64,000 bases of DNA, taken from assembly GCA_015680685.1 (NCBI GenBank), contig MNCI01029622.1, positions 1,276,411 through 1,340,410 on the forward strand, read 5' to 3'. Positions 1-10,710 of this stretch are shown here, piece by piece; position 1 is the stretch's first letter; each line of letters starts with the position of its first letter. A program made the translations under genes and the position numbers. The DNA comes from Gnetum montanum. Taxonomy: Eukaryota > Streptophyta > Gnetopsida > Gnetales > Gnetaceae. A model generated the notes under the pieces. It did no database searches, was not told the origin of the DNA, and worked only from the letters and a program-made list of their open reading frames with translations.

Positions 1-38
1 GTTCAATCCCAATCAATAAAATTACGTGTAAGTTACAG

Positions 39-3000
39 TTACGCATCTTCCCTAGTGCTACTATCACCAGTATCCCTTAGGTCAGGCTCCAAGCCTAATA
101 AATCCTCCTCAAGTGGGCCATCCTTCTTAGAAGGTATTCCTTCATGAGGAATGCCATCCCCATGAGGCTTTTGCTCCAACGTCAGCTCAACAAGAGGATG
201 CTCTTCACTGTTACGCTCCTCTTCTTGTATTTTTTCCTCATCCTGTTCGCCTTCACCCTCCAATTCTTGTGCCTGTATACAGCACATACGTTACCAAAGA
301 ATTAACATCACAATTAGAAAAAAATTTAGATTCAATAATGTTTAAACTTACTCGCGACAATCCTGCTTCTGCAGCAAAGGGGAGCTGTTCTAAACCAACC
401 CACAGGCGCTGCATGATTTCATCCTCAGTCAATTCAGATCATACGCCATTCCCTAAAGCAACTCCAACTTTCACTTTTCCCTTTTTCACACTTGTCCAGC
501 GAGGCAGGTCAGGGAAGAAAGTAGGGACAATAGTCTCGCCCCCGGGAAGAGTCATTTCTCTTTCCGGTAACGCGCTTACTGTCACCTGCTCCTGAAAATT
601 TTCGAAAGCTTGGGATGCATCAATGATGTCCAAGAATACCCACAAGCATTAAGCTTTGAGAGAAAAATCACGATAATGTTGAAGATAAGCGATACTTTCT
701 CGCTTATACAAATGCTTGTCATCCTTTTCTTTCTGCCCCCATTCTTGCACGCTTGGACAGAAATCTTTCCAGTCTTGGCTTTTCTGAGATAACAGCTCTA
801 TCTGCATCAGCTGCTCCACCAACTCCTAACTGGTTTGCACGCTGTTCCTGATTACGGTCCAATAGTGAGAGTAGTCAATCACGGCTGTGCGTCCAATAGT
901 AGGAACTTGCATCGTGATTTTAAATCTCTGACTTCTTTGGCCAGAGACTCTTTCTCCCTCTCTGACCTCTACAACCTTTTCCATAGGTCTTCATTAACAC
1001 TCTTACTCTCCCACAAGGAGTGAGTCAAGCGTAACACACATTTACGCATCTCCTCATAAATGCTGCGTGGCACGACCGCCCCGTCAGATGGAGGCTCCAC
1101 TATGTCCAGATCAATGGGCTCAGTTGGATCCCATTGAAGGCGAGCTCCTGACAGTAAACATTATCAACATAAATGAAATACTATCATTTTCTAATGAAAT
1201 AAACTCATCGACGCAATAACATACCAGCTCCAGGATCGACGCGCTTGAGGTGCTCGATCATGTCGCTGACAACGCCTTCCATGAAGGTGAATTTGTCAAG
1301 AAACTCTCTCCATGTTCAGCTCATAGAGGCGAACATGGATGCATCTTCTTCACCTGTAGCATAATTTAGTTAAAGAGTATAATTATTAATAAAACTCCTC
1401 AAGACATCCAATACGCTTACCACCCCTACCGGTTACAGTGGGGAATGCATCAATAGTTCCCGCCTCCTCCCTCTCCTCATGCATGAGGGTCTATGCGTCG
1501 CTGGTCCTAATAGCTGGGGCCTCTACTTCCAAAATTGGGGCCCCTTCCCCATGACTTAATATTACTGCCCTTGTCTCAGGGGTCAACTGTTCCATAGGTT
1601 TCGCTGTGCCAATCACATACACATTTAGACAATTCAAAATATCTTGAATAGAGATTGCGTAATACAATAACTTTCACTATGTGTCTTTTACGCTTACCAG
1701 GCGGAGGTTTACTCCGCTGAACTCTGACTTGCGTGGTTCAACCTATGTCACCCCCGGGCTCCACAAGGGCCTCGGTTAAGTGAAGCCTTTTACGCCGAGC
1801 TGAAGGCTCTACAATTTCTGTCACCAAATGTTTACCTCACGAGGCATCATCGGTGTAAGTGGGAAATATCCCACCTATGCTGTCGGGACCGCGCACTCGA
1901 GATGCCGCCAAATCCCTTATCATGATAGACAGAGATTTTCCAATCCCTTCCGGGGGATCCTATCCATGAGTAGTGCCAAAAATGTGGGTAATCCAAGGTT
2001 TGGATAGCTGGTCTCGATCTTGCTGCACCTAGACCCCATTCCTCTGGATAACCAAAAATTCAGCAAAACACCGAAAGCAAGCTATGAAGAAGGCGTAATG
2101 CATGTTGAAATGAGAATCAAGCTTTTGGTGAAGCCTGATCATCTCAGTACATAATCCTTCAGCAAAATAGCTTGCCCAGTTGAACTGGGTCCCTTCCTCC
2201 ATAACCTCCCGCATGATTCGAGTTTGTTCTATAGAAAAAAACTTCCCCTGTGAGAGTGTTTTGGGGAAAGCCCGGGCCCGGAATAGGGGATAAATCGTCT
2301 TGACAATCTTTGGTTCAATCCTCTCACAAGGGATCCCCTTAGGCTCCTTCTTGGCCCCTAATCACTCCTCTAGCCACTTCTGGAAAGCAAGGCTCCTCTT
2401 CGCCTTTTCCTCTATGGGAAGGCTATCAGAGGGGATGCCGAAAAGGTTTGCAAAAAGCTGAGCATTAATATCAAAATATACACGTACGTGATGCACGCAC
2501 GTGCAAAAGTGCTCAGCCCTTTCGCTAAAGGAGTTGACCATGGTTAACATTTCATTGGCGGGGACATCAAGGGTTACAGCCAAAAATAAGCGCATTAGCC
2601 TCGCTTCGCGTACCCTGGTGACCACCACAACTGGAGCCGCCACATGGCCGAGCCAGCGTTGTGCCTCTTTGATGTCCCCGTAGCGGAAAAAAAGGGTATT
2701 CACCTTGCGGCCAGAAATTGTAAGGGTAATCTCCTGGGATTCCCTGACTAAACAATGCAAGACACATAATACCATTACGCGACATTCACAATTCGCAATT
2801 ACAACATGCAACAATAGATTACGCAGCAGTATTACCAGGTCCAAATGGCAAAGGATGGAGGAAGCTTCCTCTGCATGTCCGCAATGGTAAGGGGCGGATC
2901 TAAAGTCCAATCGTTATGTAGCCACCCGAGATTCTGGCAATTATCGAAAGCATCAGCATAACGGGTGGGGTATTCATGAATGTCGAAGCCGATTTGCCCC

Positions 3001-3909
3001 ATAACACCAACGCGTACATTGCTAGTAGAGGTAAACGCCTTTATTATCGTTTCAGTCCAGGTTAAGGTATCACCATCGCCTGCCAACCTGTTCTCGTGGA
3101 TAAAAAACCTGTACCATACCACATATGCTTATCTTACGCTTTACAAAACTCAGAATAGACATAGAATGACAATACAGCCAATAAAACCACTTACCCCCCT
3201 GAATAATACACCGTGCCTGGTGGGGTCTGGAAATAAGTTGAGACGTGATGGGCCATGAACAAGGTGTTGTATGCGTGATAGCAGCTAAACTGGGCCATTT
3301 CCCAGATCCAACTTAAGCACCTTAACCATCTGGTGCTAAGTTCGCGGTCCTGGGGATGACCAGTGTCGATATCCCCGTCTGTCAAGAAAGCCAGAATTCC
3401 CTATGTAGAACCCACTAGTAGGTGCTCCAAAATAGCACCAGATATATCTCCTGATAGGTGTGACCACACAACAATGTTGTAGTTATGCAATAAATACTGC
3501 AAAAACTCCAGCGCACCCTTTCGAAACCATATGGCCTTCCCATGCCACCGAGTCTGCGGAGGAGGGACATTGGGCACGATTGGGTTTATGCAGCATAAGA
3601 CCCCGACTATGTCCAAGACGATTAGTACAGGTCTTAACATGATACTGTACAGAGAAAATAATACACAGTCCTAGTGTATAAACCCTCATCTTAATGCGAG
3701 GCTCACAGTCTAAAATTTTAAATTTATGCAGGCGATGCTACAAGAATAAATACTACAAAGAGTAACATGAATAAGCAAGGGATGGCCTACCGATTCAAAG
3801 GCGTAGGGTCTCTCACTTCGACCATCGCCTGCGAGGTACGCTGTAGGCTCCCTTGCACCTCGTTAATCTTTCCCAATTTGGTGTTCTTCCCTTTCACTTT
3901 CGGCACCAT
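39..3909 (-). pseudogene. Antisense multi-exon gene of element A (FCP1-like HAD domain plus unknown domain)
   Basis: Eight exons can be traced on the minus strand, opposite to pol: 3909-3791, 3644-3195, 3108-2836, 2747-1698, 1603-1421, 1353-1225, 1147-352 and 272-39, each bounded by GT and AG. Exon 1 opens MVPKVKGKN. Exon 2 resembles an FCP1/NIF HAD phosphatase: LIVLDIVGVL (motif I, second Asp is Val), RKGALEFL, NIVVWSH, and NTLFMAHHV where the DD of motif III would be. Exon 3 has GWLHNDW. Exon 4 (350 codons) is a domain shared with the other copies and not identified. Exons 5 and 8 are acidic; exon 7 ends with LPRWTSVKKGKVKVGVAL. Exons 2, 4, 5 and 6 are 450, 1050, 183 and 129 nt, all multiples of three. 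Only one stop interrupts exon 2 (TAG at 3401-3403, probably a former CAG); exons 4, 5, 6 and 7 have more, and exons 3 and 7 appear shifted. The exon model is inferred by eye from splice sites and cross-copy alignment; transcription is unproven. Confidence 0.75.
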
Positions 3910-4059
3910 TGTTGCAGTTTTTACACTTTCAGAGTTTCGCACCTTTACGCCTTTGCAAATGATGCGCTCCAATCTTCTACCCTTCCTTCTTTCTCTTTGT
4001 AACAGTTAAGAATTCAAATTTGCGATAGCAAATAGCCTAGTCTAAATGAAAACTTCTTA

Positions 4060-4067
4060 CTTATATG
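4060..4067 (-). promoter_or_regulatory. TATA-like box of antisense gene A (tentative)
   Basis: On the minus strand this reads CATATAAG, about 150 bases upstream of the proposed ATG at 3909. Copies B and E have clearer TATA boxes upstream of exon 1, so the position is reasonable, but the match is weak and could be chance in AT-rich DNA. Confidence 0.3.
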
Positions 4068-4180
4068 CAAAATTTAACCAACTTGATACCCAACTATAGC
4101 AAGACTTGCCCAAATGCTGGTGTCAGTATGAGCTAGAACCCAAGGATCAAGGCATTAATTGCACCAGATATCGCACGCAT

Positions 4181-4205
4181 TACGGTCCGAAACGACCCTA
4201 AACTA
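4181..4205. repeat. Single inverted-repeat unit between antisense gene and pol of A
   Basis: The minus strand reads TAGTTTAGGG followed by TCGTTTCGGACCGTA. The core is GGTC-N6-GACC beside AGTTTA, the same unit that forms arrays in B and E at this position. Only one clear copy is visible here. Confidence 0.6.
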
Positions 4206-4400
4206 CTGTATCTTCTCTCCTCGTAATCAGGTTTCATTAATTACAGGCTGTTCGTGGAATTTAAAATCCAATTAGTTTTACGCTCAGTAACATCACATCA
4301 CGTCCTATACGCTAACTAAGCATTATTCGTTAAACACTTATCGCATCAAACTTAGTGTCTTTCTAGTTACTCTCGTATTTGGCAATTTTATAACTCATAG

Positions 4401-7400
4401 ATGGACGAAATTTTATCTACACTGATAGTTTTAACAAGCTTACATGGTAAAATCCTTAGACAGCTTGATCCCACACTAATAGAAACTAACCTAGCCCTTA
4501 ATGACGCAATCATAGCCATGTCGGAAACATCTCTAGACTGGCTAGAGCAATCGATGTGCACGCTAGATCCAGAAGCTAGAGATGTAATCGAAGATCCACT
4601 CAACGAGGTCTCTGTGATTACGCATAGGGGTGAGGCTAACACTTCCAAGGTTAGTTCTCTATTAGGCCAGAAGACACATGATGACATAAAACAAGTTCTC
4701 CAGAATAATATCACGGTGTTTGCATGGTCGTATGAGGATATGCCGGGACTAGACCCAAGGTTAATTCAACACAACATCATCCTAGATCCCCATATCAAAG
4801 CCGTCAGACAGAAAGCATGAAAGATCAAGCCAGAAGTCGCGCTAGCAGTACGTGATGAAATCACTAAGCTGTACCATGCTGGTTTTATTCGCGTAGTTGA
4901 TTACTCAGAATGGGTATCTAACATTGTAGTGGTTCCTAAAAAGACTGGAGGAATACGCATTTGCATAGACTTCCGGGACTTGAACAAGGCTACAATCAAA
5001 GATAACTTCCCGTTGCCGAGTATCGATCAATTGGTGGATATGACCGCTGGGCATGTGCTTTTGTCCTTCATGGATGGCTTCTCGGGCTACAATCAAATAT
5101 GCATTAACCTAGAACACCAGCTAACAACGATCTTTATGACGCCTTAGGGGACTTTTTGTTATACCATGATGCCTTTTGATTTAAAAAATGCCAGAGCGAC
5201 ATATCAGTGAGCCATGACGTACATCTTTAGCGATTACCTCCTAGGGAGACTGAATGATTATGTCAACGATATAGCTGTTAAGTCTATAAAGTCAGAGGAT
5301 CATTCAGAGGATCTGGAGTGAGTCCTCAAAAGATGTTCTAACTACAACCTCCAACTCAACCAAAAAAAGTGTGTGTTCGGAGTCAAAACCGGATGCATGC
5401 TGTGTTTTGTGGTATCTGAAAGTGGCATACGCGTAGACCCTGACAAAGTCAAAGCCATTGTTGAATTGAAACCCCCTACAAATCTTAAGCAATTACGCGG
5501 ATTATAGGGGAGGTTACAGTTTATCAAGCGGTTCATCTCGAGGTTAACCGACAAGCTACACCCTATGCAACATTTCCTTAAAAAAGGGGTTAATTTTGAA
5601 TGGACGGACAATTGTCAGCATGCGTTTGACAGCTTAAAGCAAGAGCTTCAATGCTTGCCAATAGTTTTCCCGCCACAAAGGAATCATCCATTTTACATCT
5701 ACCTCGTGACTTTAGACATAGCCTTAGCTGCATTACTCTGTCAAAGGAGGAAAGATGGGTCAGAAATACCCATCTACTACTTGAGTCATGCTCTATGTGC
5801 ATATGAAATGAGGTACAATGAAGTAGAGCGTAACTGCTTAGCATTAGTATTTACGCTCAACAAGTGTAGGCATTATCTTTTCCACAGCTAGGTCAACATT
5901 ATCTGTAAAAATAATATTCTTAGGGCCATTACACATAACTTATAAAAAAGTAGCAAAATAGCTCATTTGAAAGCTATCACGGTAGAATTCGATCTACATT
6001 ACATTGGCCAGTCTTCTACGAAAGGCCAAGCGATAGCCGACCAGGTAGTAAAATCACCTATTGACAGTCAGGCAACCATAGAGCCTGAATTTCTAGACGA
6101 ACATGTACATAGCCTAAGCCCTGTATCCATAGGCCCCGAAGCAACGTTGTACTTCGACGGAGCTTCAACTACTAGGGGAGGCAGAGCCGCTACAGTGATT
6201 ATGCTATCACCTAAGGATGTGCATCTGCACGCTTATCGCTTGACCTTCCCCTGTACGAACAACGTGGCAAAGTACGAGGGACTCCTTAGAGGATTACTAA
6301 CTGCCAGCGAACTAGATGTTTGACACCTGGAAATTAGGGGTGATTCGATGCTCATCATTAATCAGGTCACAAGAGTCTACGCCTGCAAGGCTGCACATTT
6401 ACAGTCCTACTGCGATATGGCTAAAGATTTCCTGAGGCGGTTCTCGACCATCGATGCCCAACATGTGCCACGAACTGATAACACACTGGCCGATGCACTG
6501 GCTACACTGGCTTTAAACGTGCCCTCACACCTACTTGACACTTGTCCTGTACTAATAATAGATTGCACAGAGCCCATCATTCAGGTGGCGCAAATATCTT
6601 CTCTGCTTGAGGATAGAACGCCAGAGTGGTACGATAACATTAAAACTTACCTCTTGCAAGGCGAACCACCGCACGAATTAACATGTGCGCAGACAGATGC
6701 CATCCGCAAGCGAGCTAGGTAGTACGTCATCATAGGAGACAGTACTCTTTGTAGATGCTCTTTTGATGGTGTGCTACTTACTTGTGTTAACAAGGACCAA
6801 GCACAACGTATAGTTGGCGAGGTCCACGAGGGACTATGCGAAGGACACGTAGCACCACGCGCTATGGCTTCAAAAATTTATTGCTTAGGGTATTACTGGC
6901 CTTACATGGAAAAGGATTGTCTAACAAAGGTTAAAACGTGTAACACGTGTCAGCGTCATGCAAATCTTATACATGTGTTGCCTACGGAGTTACATACGAC
7001 TCAGATAACATGGCCATTTCAACGATGGGGACTAGACATTATAGGCCCCATTACACAGAAATATTCCGCAGGTCATAGCTTTATAATTACCACTACTAAG
7101 TACTTCACAAAGTGGGCAGAAGCTATCCCTCTACGGAAGATCACATCTCAATAGATTTGCCATTTCATCTTAGATAACATTGTAACCAGATTTGGTCTCC
7201 CGATGACTATCATGACCGATAACGGGCCACAATTTAGTAGTACGGAAACCAAATCCTTCTGTGACAGCCTTGGCATTAAGAAATCTTTTTCCTTGCCTTA
7301 TTACCCATAAGTGAATGGTCAAGCTGAAGCCACAAACAAAGTCATCATCAATTTGCTCAATAAAATGCTCGACAGCAACAAGAGACGGTGGCATAAAAAA

Positions 7401-7868
7401 ATCCTCTACGTGCTATGGGCATATCGTACTACATGTAGGACGGCTATAGATAGTACGCCCTATAGCCTGGTCTATGGATCTGAAGTAGTGCTGCCCCTCG
7501 AATTAAAAATTCCTTATCTGAGAATGGTCCTCTCCATGATTATAAATGAGGCTCAACACACCGAGTCTCAGATCATGGATTTGGATTCAATGGAAGAGAA
7601 GCGAATACAGATGCTTGATACAATTGAAAAGTATCAAGATAGGCAGAGGCAAAAGCATCATCACAATCTTCAGCAGCGTTCGATCAAGAAAGGAGATTTA
7701 GTTCTCAAGGCCGTTCATGAACCAGTGGGCAAATTCTCTGCAAACTGGGAAGGCCCTTTCTTGGTGACTGATGTGTATGACAACGGAGCATTCAAGCTAG
7801 CCGATATCGACGGCAACGAGTTACCAAATCCTGTCAATCATATATATCTGAAGTGGTATTACATATAA
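4401..7868 (+). pseudogene. pol of element A: reverse transcriptase, two RNase H domains, integrase
   Basis: Domains in order: an N-terminal leader from M at 4401, just after a CATAG that could be a splice acceptor; RT (about 4830-5500) with GIRICIDFRDLNKATIKDNF, LPSIDQLVD and SFMDGFSGYNQ; RNase H (about 5560-5990) with IYYLSHALCAYE; a second RNase H (about 6130-6530) with LYFDGAS and NVAKYEGLL; integrase (about 6770-7866) with the HHCC finger (VHEGLCEGH, CNTC) and the core WGLDIIGP, MTDNGPQF, VNGQAEATNK. Two RNase H domains mark the Tat lineage. The RT catalytic YVDD reads YVND. Stops occur at about 4818, 5145, 5208, 5319, 5505, 5889, 5943, 6321, 6720, 7152 and 7308, most at positions where sister copies have Gln, Arg or Trp. 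There is no sign of a protease upstream; the antisense gene fills that place. Confidence 0.9.
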
Positions 7869-7894
7869 CTACATCTCCAGTGTGAACATCAGGT

Positions 7895-8400
7895 ATGGCC
7901 ATAATCGTCCGCTATGACGCTAAACTGGCAACAACCGTCCGCTACGACGTAAAACTGGCACTCCCTTCATGCGTCCTCCACGACGCTAAATTGGCACTGA
8001 CCGTCCACCATGACATAAAACTGAAAAGTTGTAATTGTCTACTACAACATAAAACTAGTAGTGTTGTACAGGTCCACCAAGACGAAAAACTGGCATTGTT
8101 TGCATGCATCCACCATGACACTAAACTGGTACCGACTATCTGCCATGACACAAAACTGGCAAAGCTAAGCATCCATCTGCTGAGATGTAAAACTAGCACA
8201 GACTTGTCCCTGGGTCATGACACAAAACTGACACCCATAGCATGGTTTGCTAAGACCATAAATCAGCTTCGCCACCGTCTGCTACGACATAAAACTAGCA
8301 TTTTTTGGTCCGCCCAGACTCTAAACTGGGACCATGGTCTACTGAGACTTAAAACCAGCAATCACAGTCCACCAGGACTTAAAACTGGAGCTCACAAACT
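7895..8400. repeat. Inverted-repeat array downstream of integrase (element A)
   Basis: Around fourteen degenerate units of 25-40 bases follow the integrase stop. Each has GTC, six bases, GAC, then two or three bases and AAAACT, for example GTCCGCTATGACGCTAAACT and GTCCGCTACGACGTAAAACT. Units with GTC-CTCCAC-GAC, GTC-CACCAA-GAC, GTC-TACTGA-GAC and GTC-CGCCCA-GAC keep the arms while the loop varies, and one unit changes both arms (ATC-TGCTGA-GAT). The long open frame that crosses the array is a by-product of the repeats. Confidence 0.8.
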
Positions 8401-9201
8401 GCTCTCATGCAACTCAAGCAATCGTGATTATCTCTGTGTAGTTGCAATAAAAATGGGATGGGGAGCTGAGATAGTCCTAGCGTCACTACCTCACCGGCAT
8501 TCTGCTGATCCCTCGAATGTGCTAAAGGGCATACTACTAACCCCTCGGAGATACCATCACCACACCTATTCTAGTGGTGGTACCTCTGAGAGGTTAGTTT
8601 CGCCGTCCGGAGCCCCAAAGGCGTTCTCATCAATTACGACTTTAGGGATCTCCTTTTATCATCGCTATCAGACTCTAGCCTCACAGATTCATCTTGCCCG
8701 TTCTTTGCATAACCAGTCAGGTGCGCTGAGTCTGATGTTCTTTGGCAACAATATGCTGGGCCGAGCGTCAAGGGTGAAGACTCAGGCCTTGGGCTACAGT
8801 TCCTCCTTCACGGCCCGTTCACTTTATCTCGCCTCCAATAGCACTTGTTTCAACAACCTTGCCCGCGATGCGCACAGACAATGGTACCCTATGTTTCCTT
8901 TTTTTGATTGCAGGTTACTTGTTACAAAGACGTCGTTCGAAGGTGTGTTCATTCAAGTGGTGTAATACCGATAGTGTTTTGATATGGCTGCTTAAGCTGG
9001 CCTGTCCACTCGGAGGGTCCATCCTTGTGTTCCTCATAATCCTACCCTTAACCCTTATCGTTACTCCTAACTGTCCCATCCACTTCCCGTATGCAAAATA
9101 TACATACGCAGCACACGCTTTTCGCACTTGCATTACAATCAAGTCCATAAGCTGGCGTAACACAACTCGCCTAGTGGACACAAAAAAACAATGTGGGGTC
9201 A
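8401..9201. other. Non-coding 3' region of element A
   Basis: This stretch lies between the repeat array and the 3' LTR. I see no recognisable protein, only short chance frames. The equivalent part of element E is likewise non-coding. Confidence 0.55.
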
Positions 9202-9211
9202 GCAAAATGGG
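9202..9211 (+). promoter_or_regulatory. Putative polypurine tract of element A
   Basis: The bases AGCAAAATGGG directly precede the LTR start TGAAACAC. This is where plus-strand DNA priming is expected. It is only ten or so bases long and has one C and one T. Confidence 0.5.
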
Positions 9212-10705
9212 TGAAACACATCTCACCCAGGCCGTGCAGACGCAACACAATTCATCTATGCAATTTGTTATGCTACATTACGCAACATAGCGTAATGATA
9301 CATAGCGTAATTCTGTTTAACATAGTCTAACATCAGAAGGTAACTTACTACAGCAGATTTGATGAAACTTAAGGCCTAAGCAGCGTAATATGCAACTTCT
9401 CACATATCCTACTAAGTCTTTTGTCCGAAGTTGGATTTACGCTCTGTTACGCAAGGTAGCGTAATGAGCTTCAAAAGGGTCAAATGGAAAGTCCAATGAA
9501 AGTGCGACAGATCGGCTCCTTTTTTTTGCAGATTGACACTTTTACGCTAGTTACGCTACGTAGCATACACCAGCGTAATTTATCGTTGAGTTGATCATTT
9601 TTTACGCTTTGCTGCGTAAATGAGCGTAAAATAGCTTGACTCATTATTTCCATGCTTTGTTACGCTCTACCACACAACGCAACGTAAACAAATGTAATTT
9701 AGCATAAAGCCAACTAAAGCGGTTACGCGTTTGCTATCCAAACGCGCAATACACTGATGAGCATATTATGCGTAATCATGAAGCAGCTTCGACAAAAATG
9801 CAGGCAGCGTATGTTACAATTTGACGCGACATAGCCAGTTCATCAAGTCAACAATATTCAGAAAGCTCGAGACACATGTCATCAAGGTCGTGCCTTTTCT
9901 ACATGCTGTCATAGCTTTTAAATACTCCAGTTGGCAGAGAAAGGAGGGAGCGACAGAACTTTCCAGCTTTTTGAGGCAGAGCAGCATTTTAGCATCTTCA
10001 GCTTTTGACAGTTATCATCTTTGAGTAGAAGCAAGAGACATTCTTTGAGCATTGGCAGCGGGGAATGATCATACCTTTTGGCAAAAGTACAGTTCTCCCA
10101 TTGGTGATCCTGGGCAGTTTTGAGTAGAGGCTACCCCAAAGCAAAGAAGATAAGCAAAGATCGAGAGATCATCTGGAGAGGTTGGCAAGATCTATCGATC
10201 AGATACAGTTGGTTGATAAGCATTCAAGCTTGACCTTCCTTGCACTCCGTCTTTGGCTCACGAGGTAGACTAAGCTTCATTTTGCACTCCTTATTGAATA
10301 GTTTCTCTTTCTTATTATTTTGTGTATCTTTCACACAAGATAATCGGAGTCTTTCCATTGTAACTTTGTGTACAAAATACTCAATTTTTCAGATCAAAAT
10401 ACAGATCTTAAAATCACGCATTTCGTTTAAATTCTATCCCTTTTGTCACGTCAACATTGTCATTGTTGCGATTTATTTACATCGTTTTCCTATCCTTTCC
10501 GCGATTCATCGAATTAGATCATCCCATGAAACGTGCATAATATTTGTTGATTTACTGATTTAGTAAGTCCCTGTCTGGTTGACAAGACCGTTCAGGGCAC
10601 CGCAGATTCATTTTCTCCAGCACAGCCCTCGCACGGATCCGTGGTTAAGACTGTGTACACGGATCTTGTTTGGTATTCCAGCTACCGACATTTTCCGTCG
10701 TTACA
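9212..10705 (+). repeat. 3' LTR of element A (1,494 bp)
   Basis: The LTR starts TGAAACACATC, as in the other elements, and ends GTTACA, immediately before element B's RNase H coding resumes. Its first half (9280-9780) is dense in TACGC/GCGTA motifs such as TTACGCTAGTTACGCTACG. A TATA-like TTTAAATA lies at 9917-9924. The matching 5' LTR is outside the window, so the ends rest on family signals and on the junction with B. Confidence 0.75.
9917..9924 (+). promoter_or_regulatory. TATA-like box in LTR A
   Basis: TTTAAATA lies about 700 bases into the LTR, a position similar to the TATA boxes of LTRs E and F. It would drive the sense transcript from the 5' copy; here in the 3' copy it would read outward. 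Confidence 0.45.
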
Positions 10706-10710
10706 TAGGT
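10706..10710. other. Probable target-site duplication of element A (right copy)
   Basis: TAGGT follows the LTR end and is also the first resumed part of element B's RNase H (GACCTA on the minus strand). The partner copy should lie just left of A's 5' LTR, outside the window. Confidence 0.4.

Larger units (their letters stand above)
1..10705 (+). mobile_element. Element A: Tat-lineage Ty3/gypsy LTR retrotransposon, 5' part outside window
   Basis: From left to right this element shows an antisense multi-exon gene (minus strand, 39-3909), a broken pol (4401-7868), an inverted-repeat array (7895-8400), a non-coding 3' region, a polypurine tract and a 3' LTR (9212-10705). Its 5' LTR, gag and protease must lie left of base 1. 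Two RNase H domains in pol and the TGAAAC LTR start are the basis for the Tat assignment. The element interrupts the RNase H region of element B: B's coding resumes right after the LTR's terminal TTACA. A is therefore younger than B. All coding parts carry stops, so it is not autonomous. Confidence 0.85.

Noticed and set aside
7895-8965. 356-codon open frame downstream of integrase on the plus strand
   Set aside because: It starts in the GTC-N6-GAC repeat array and its sequence simply translates the repeats; element E has no equivalent frame.
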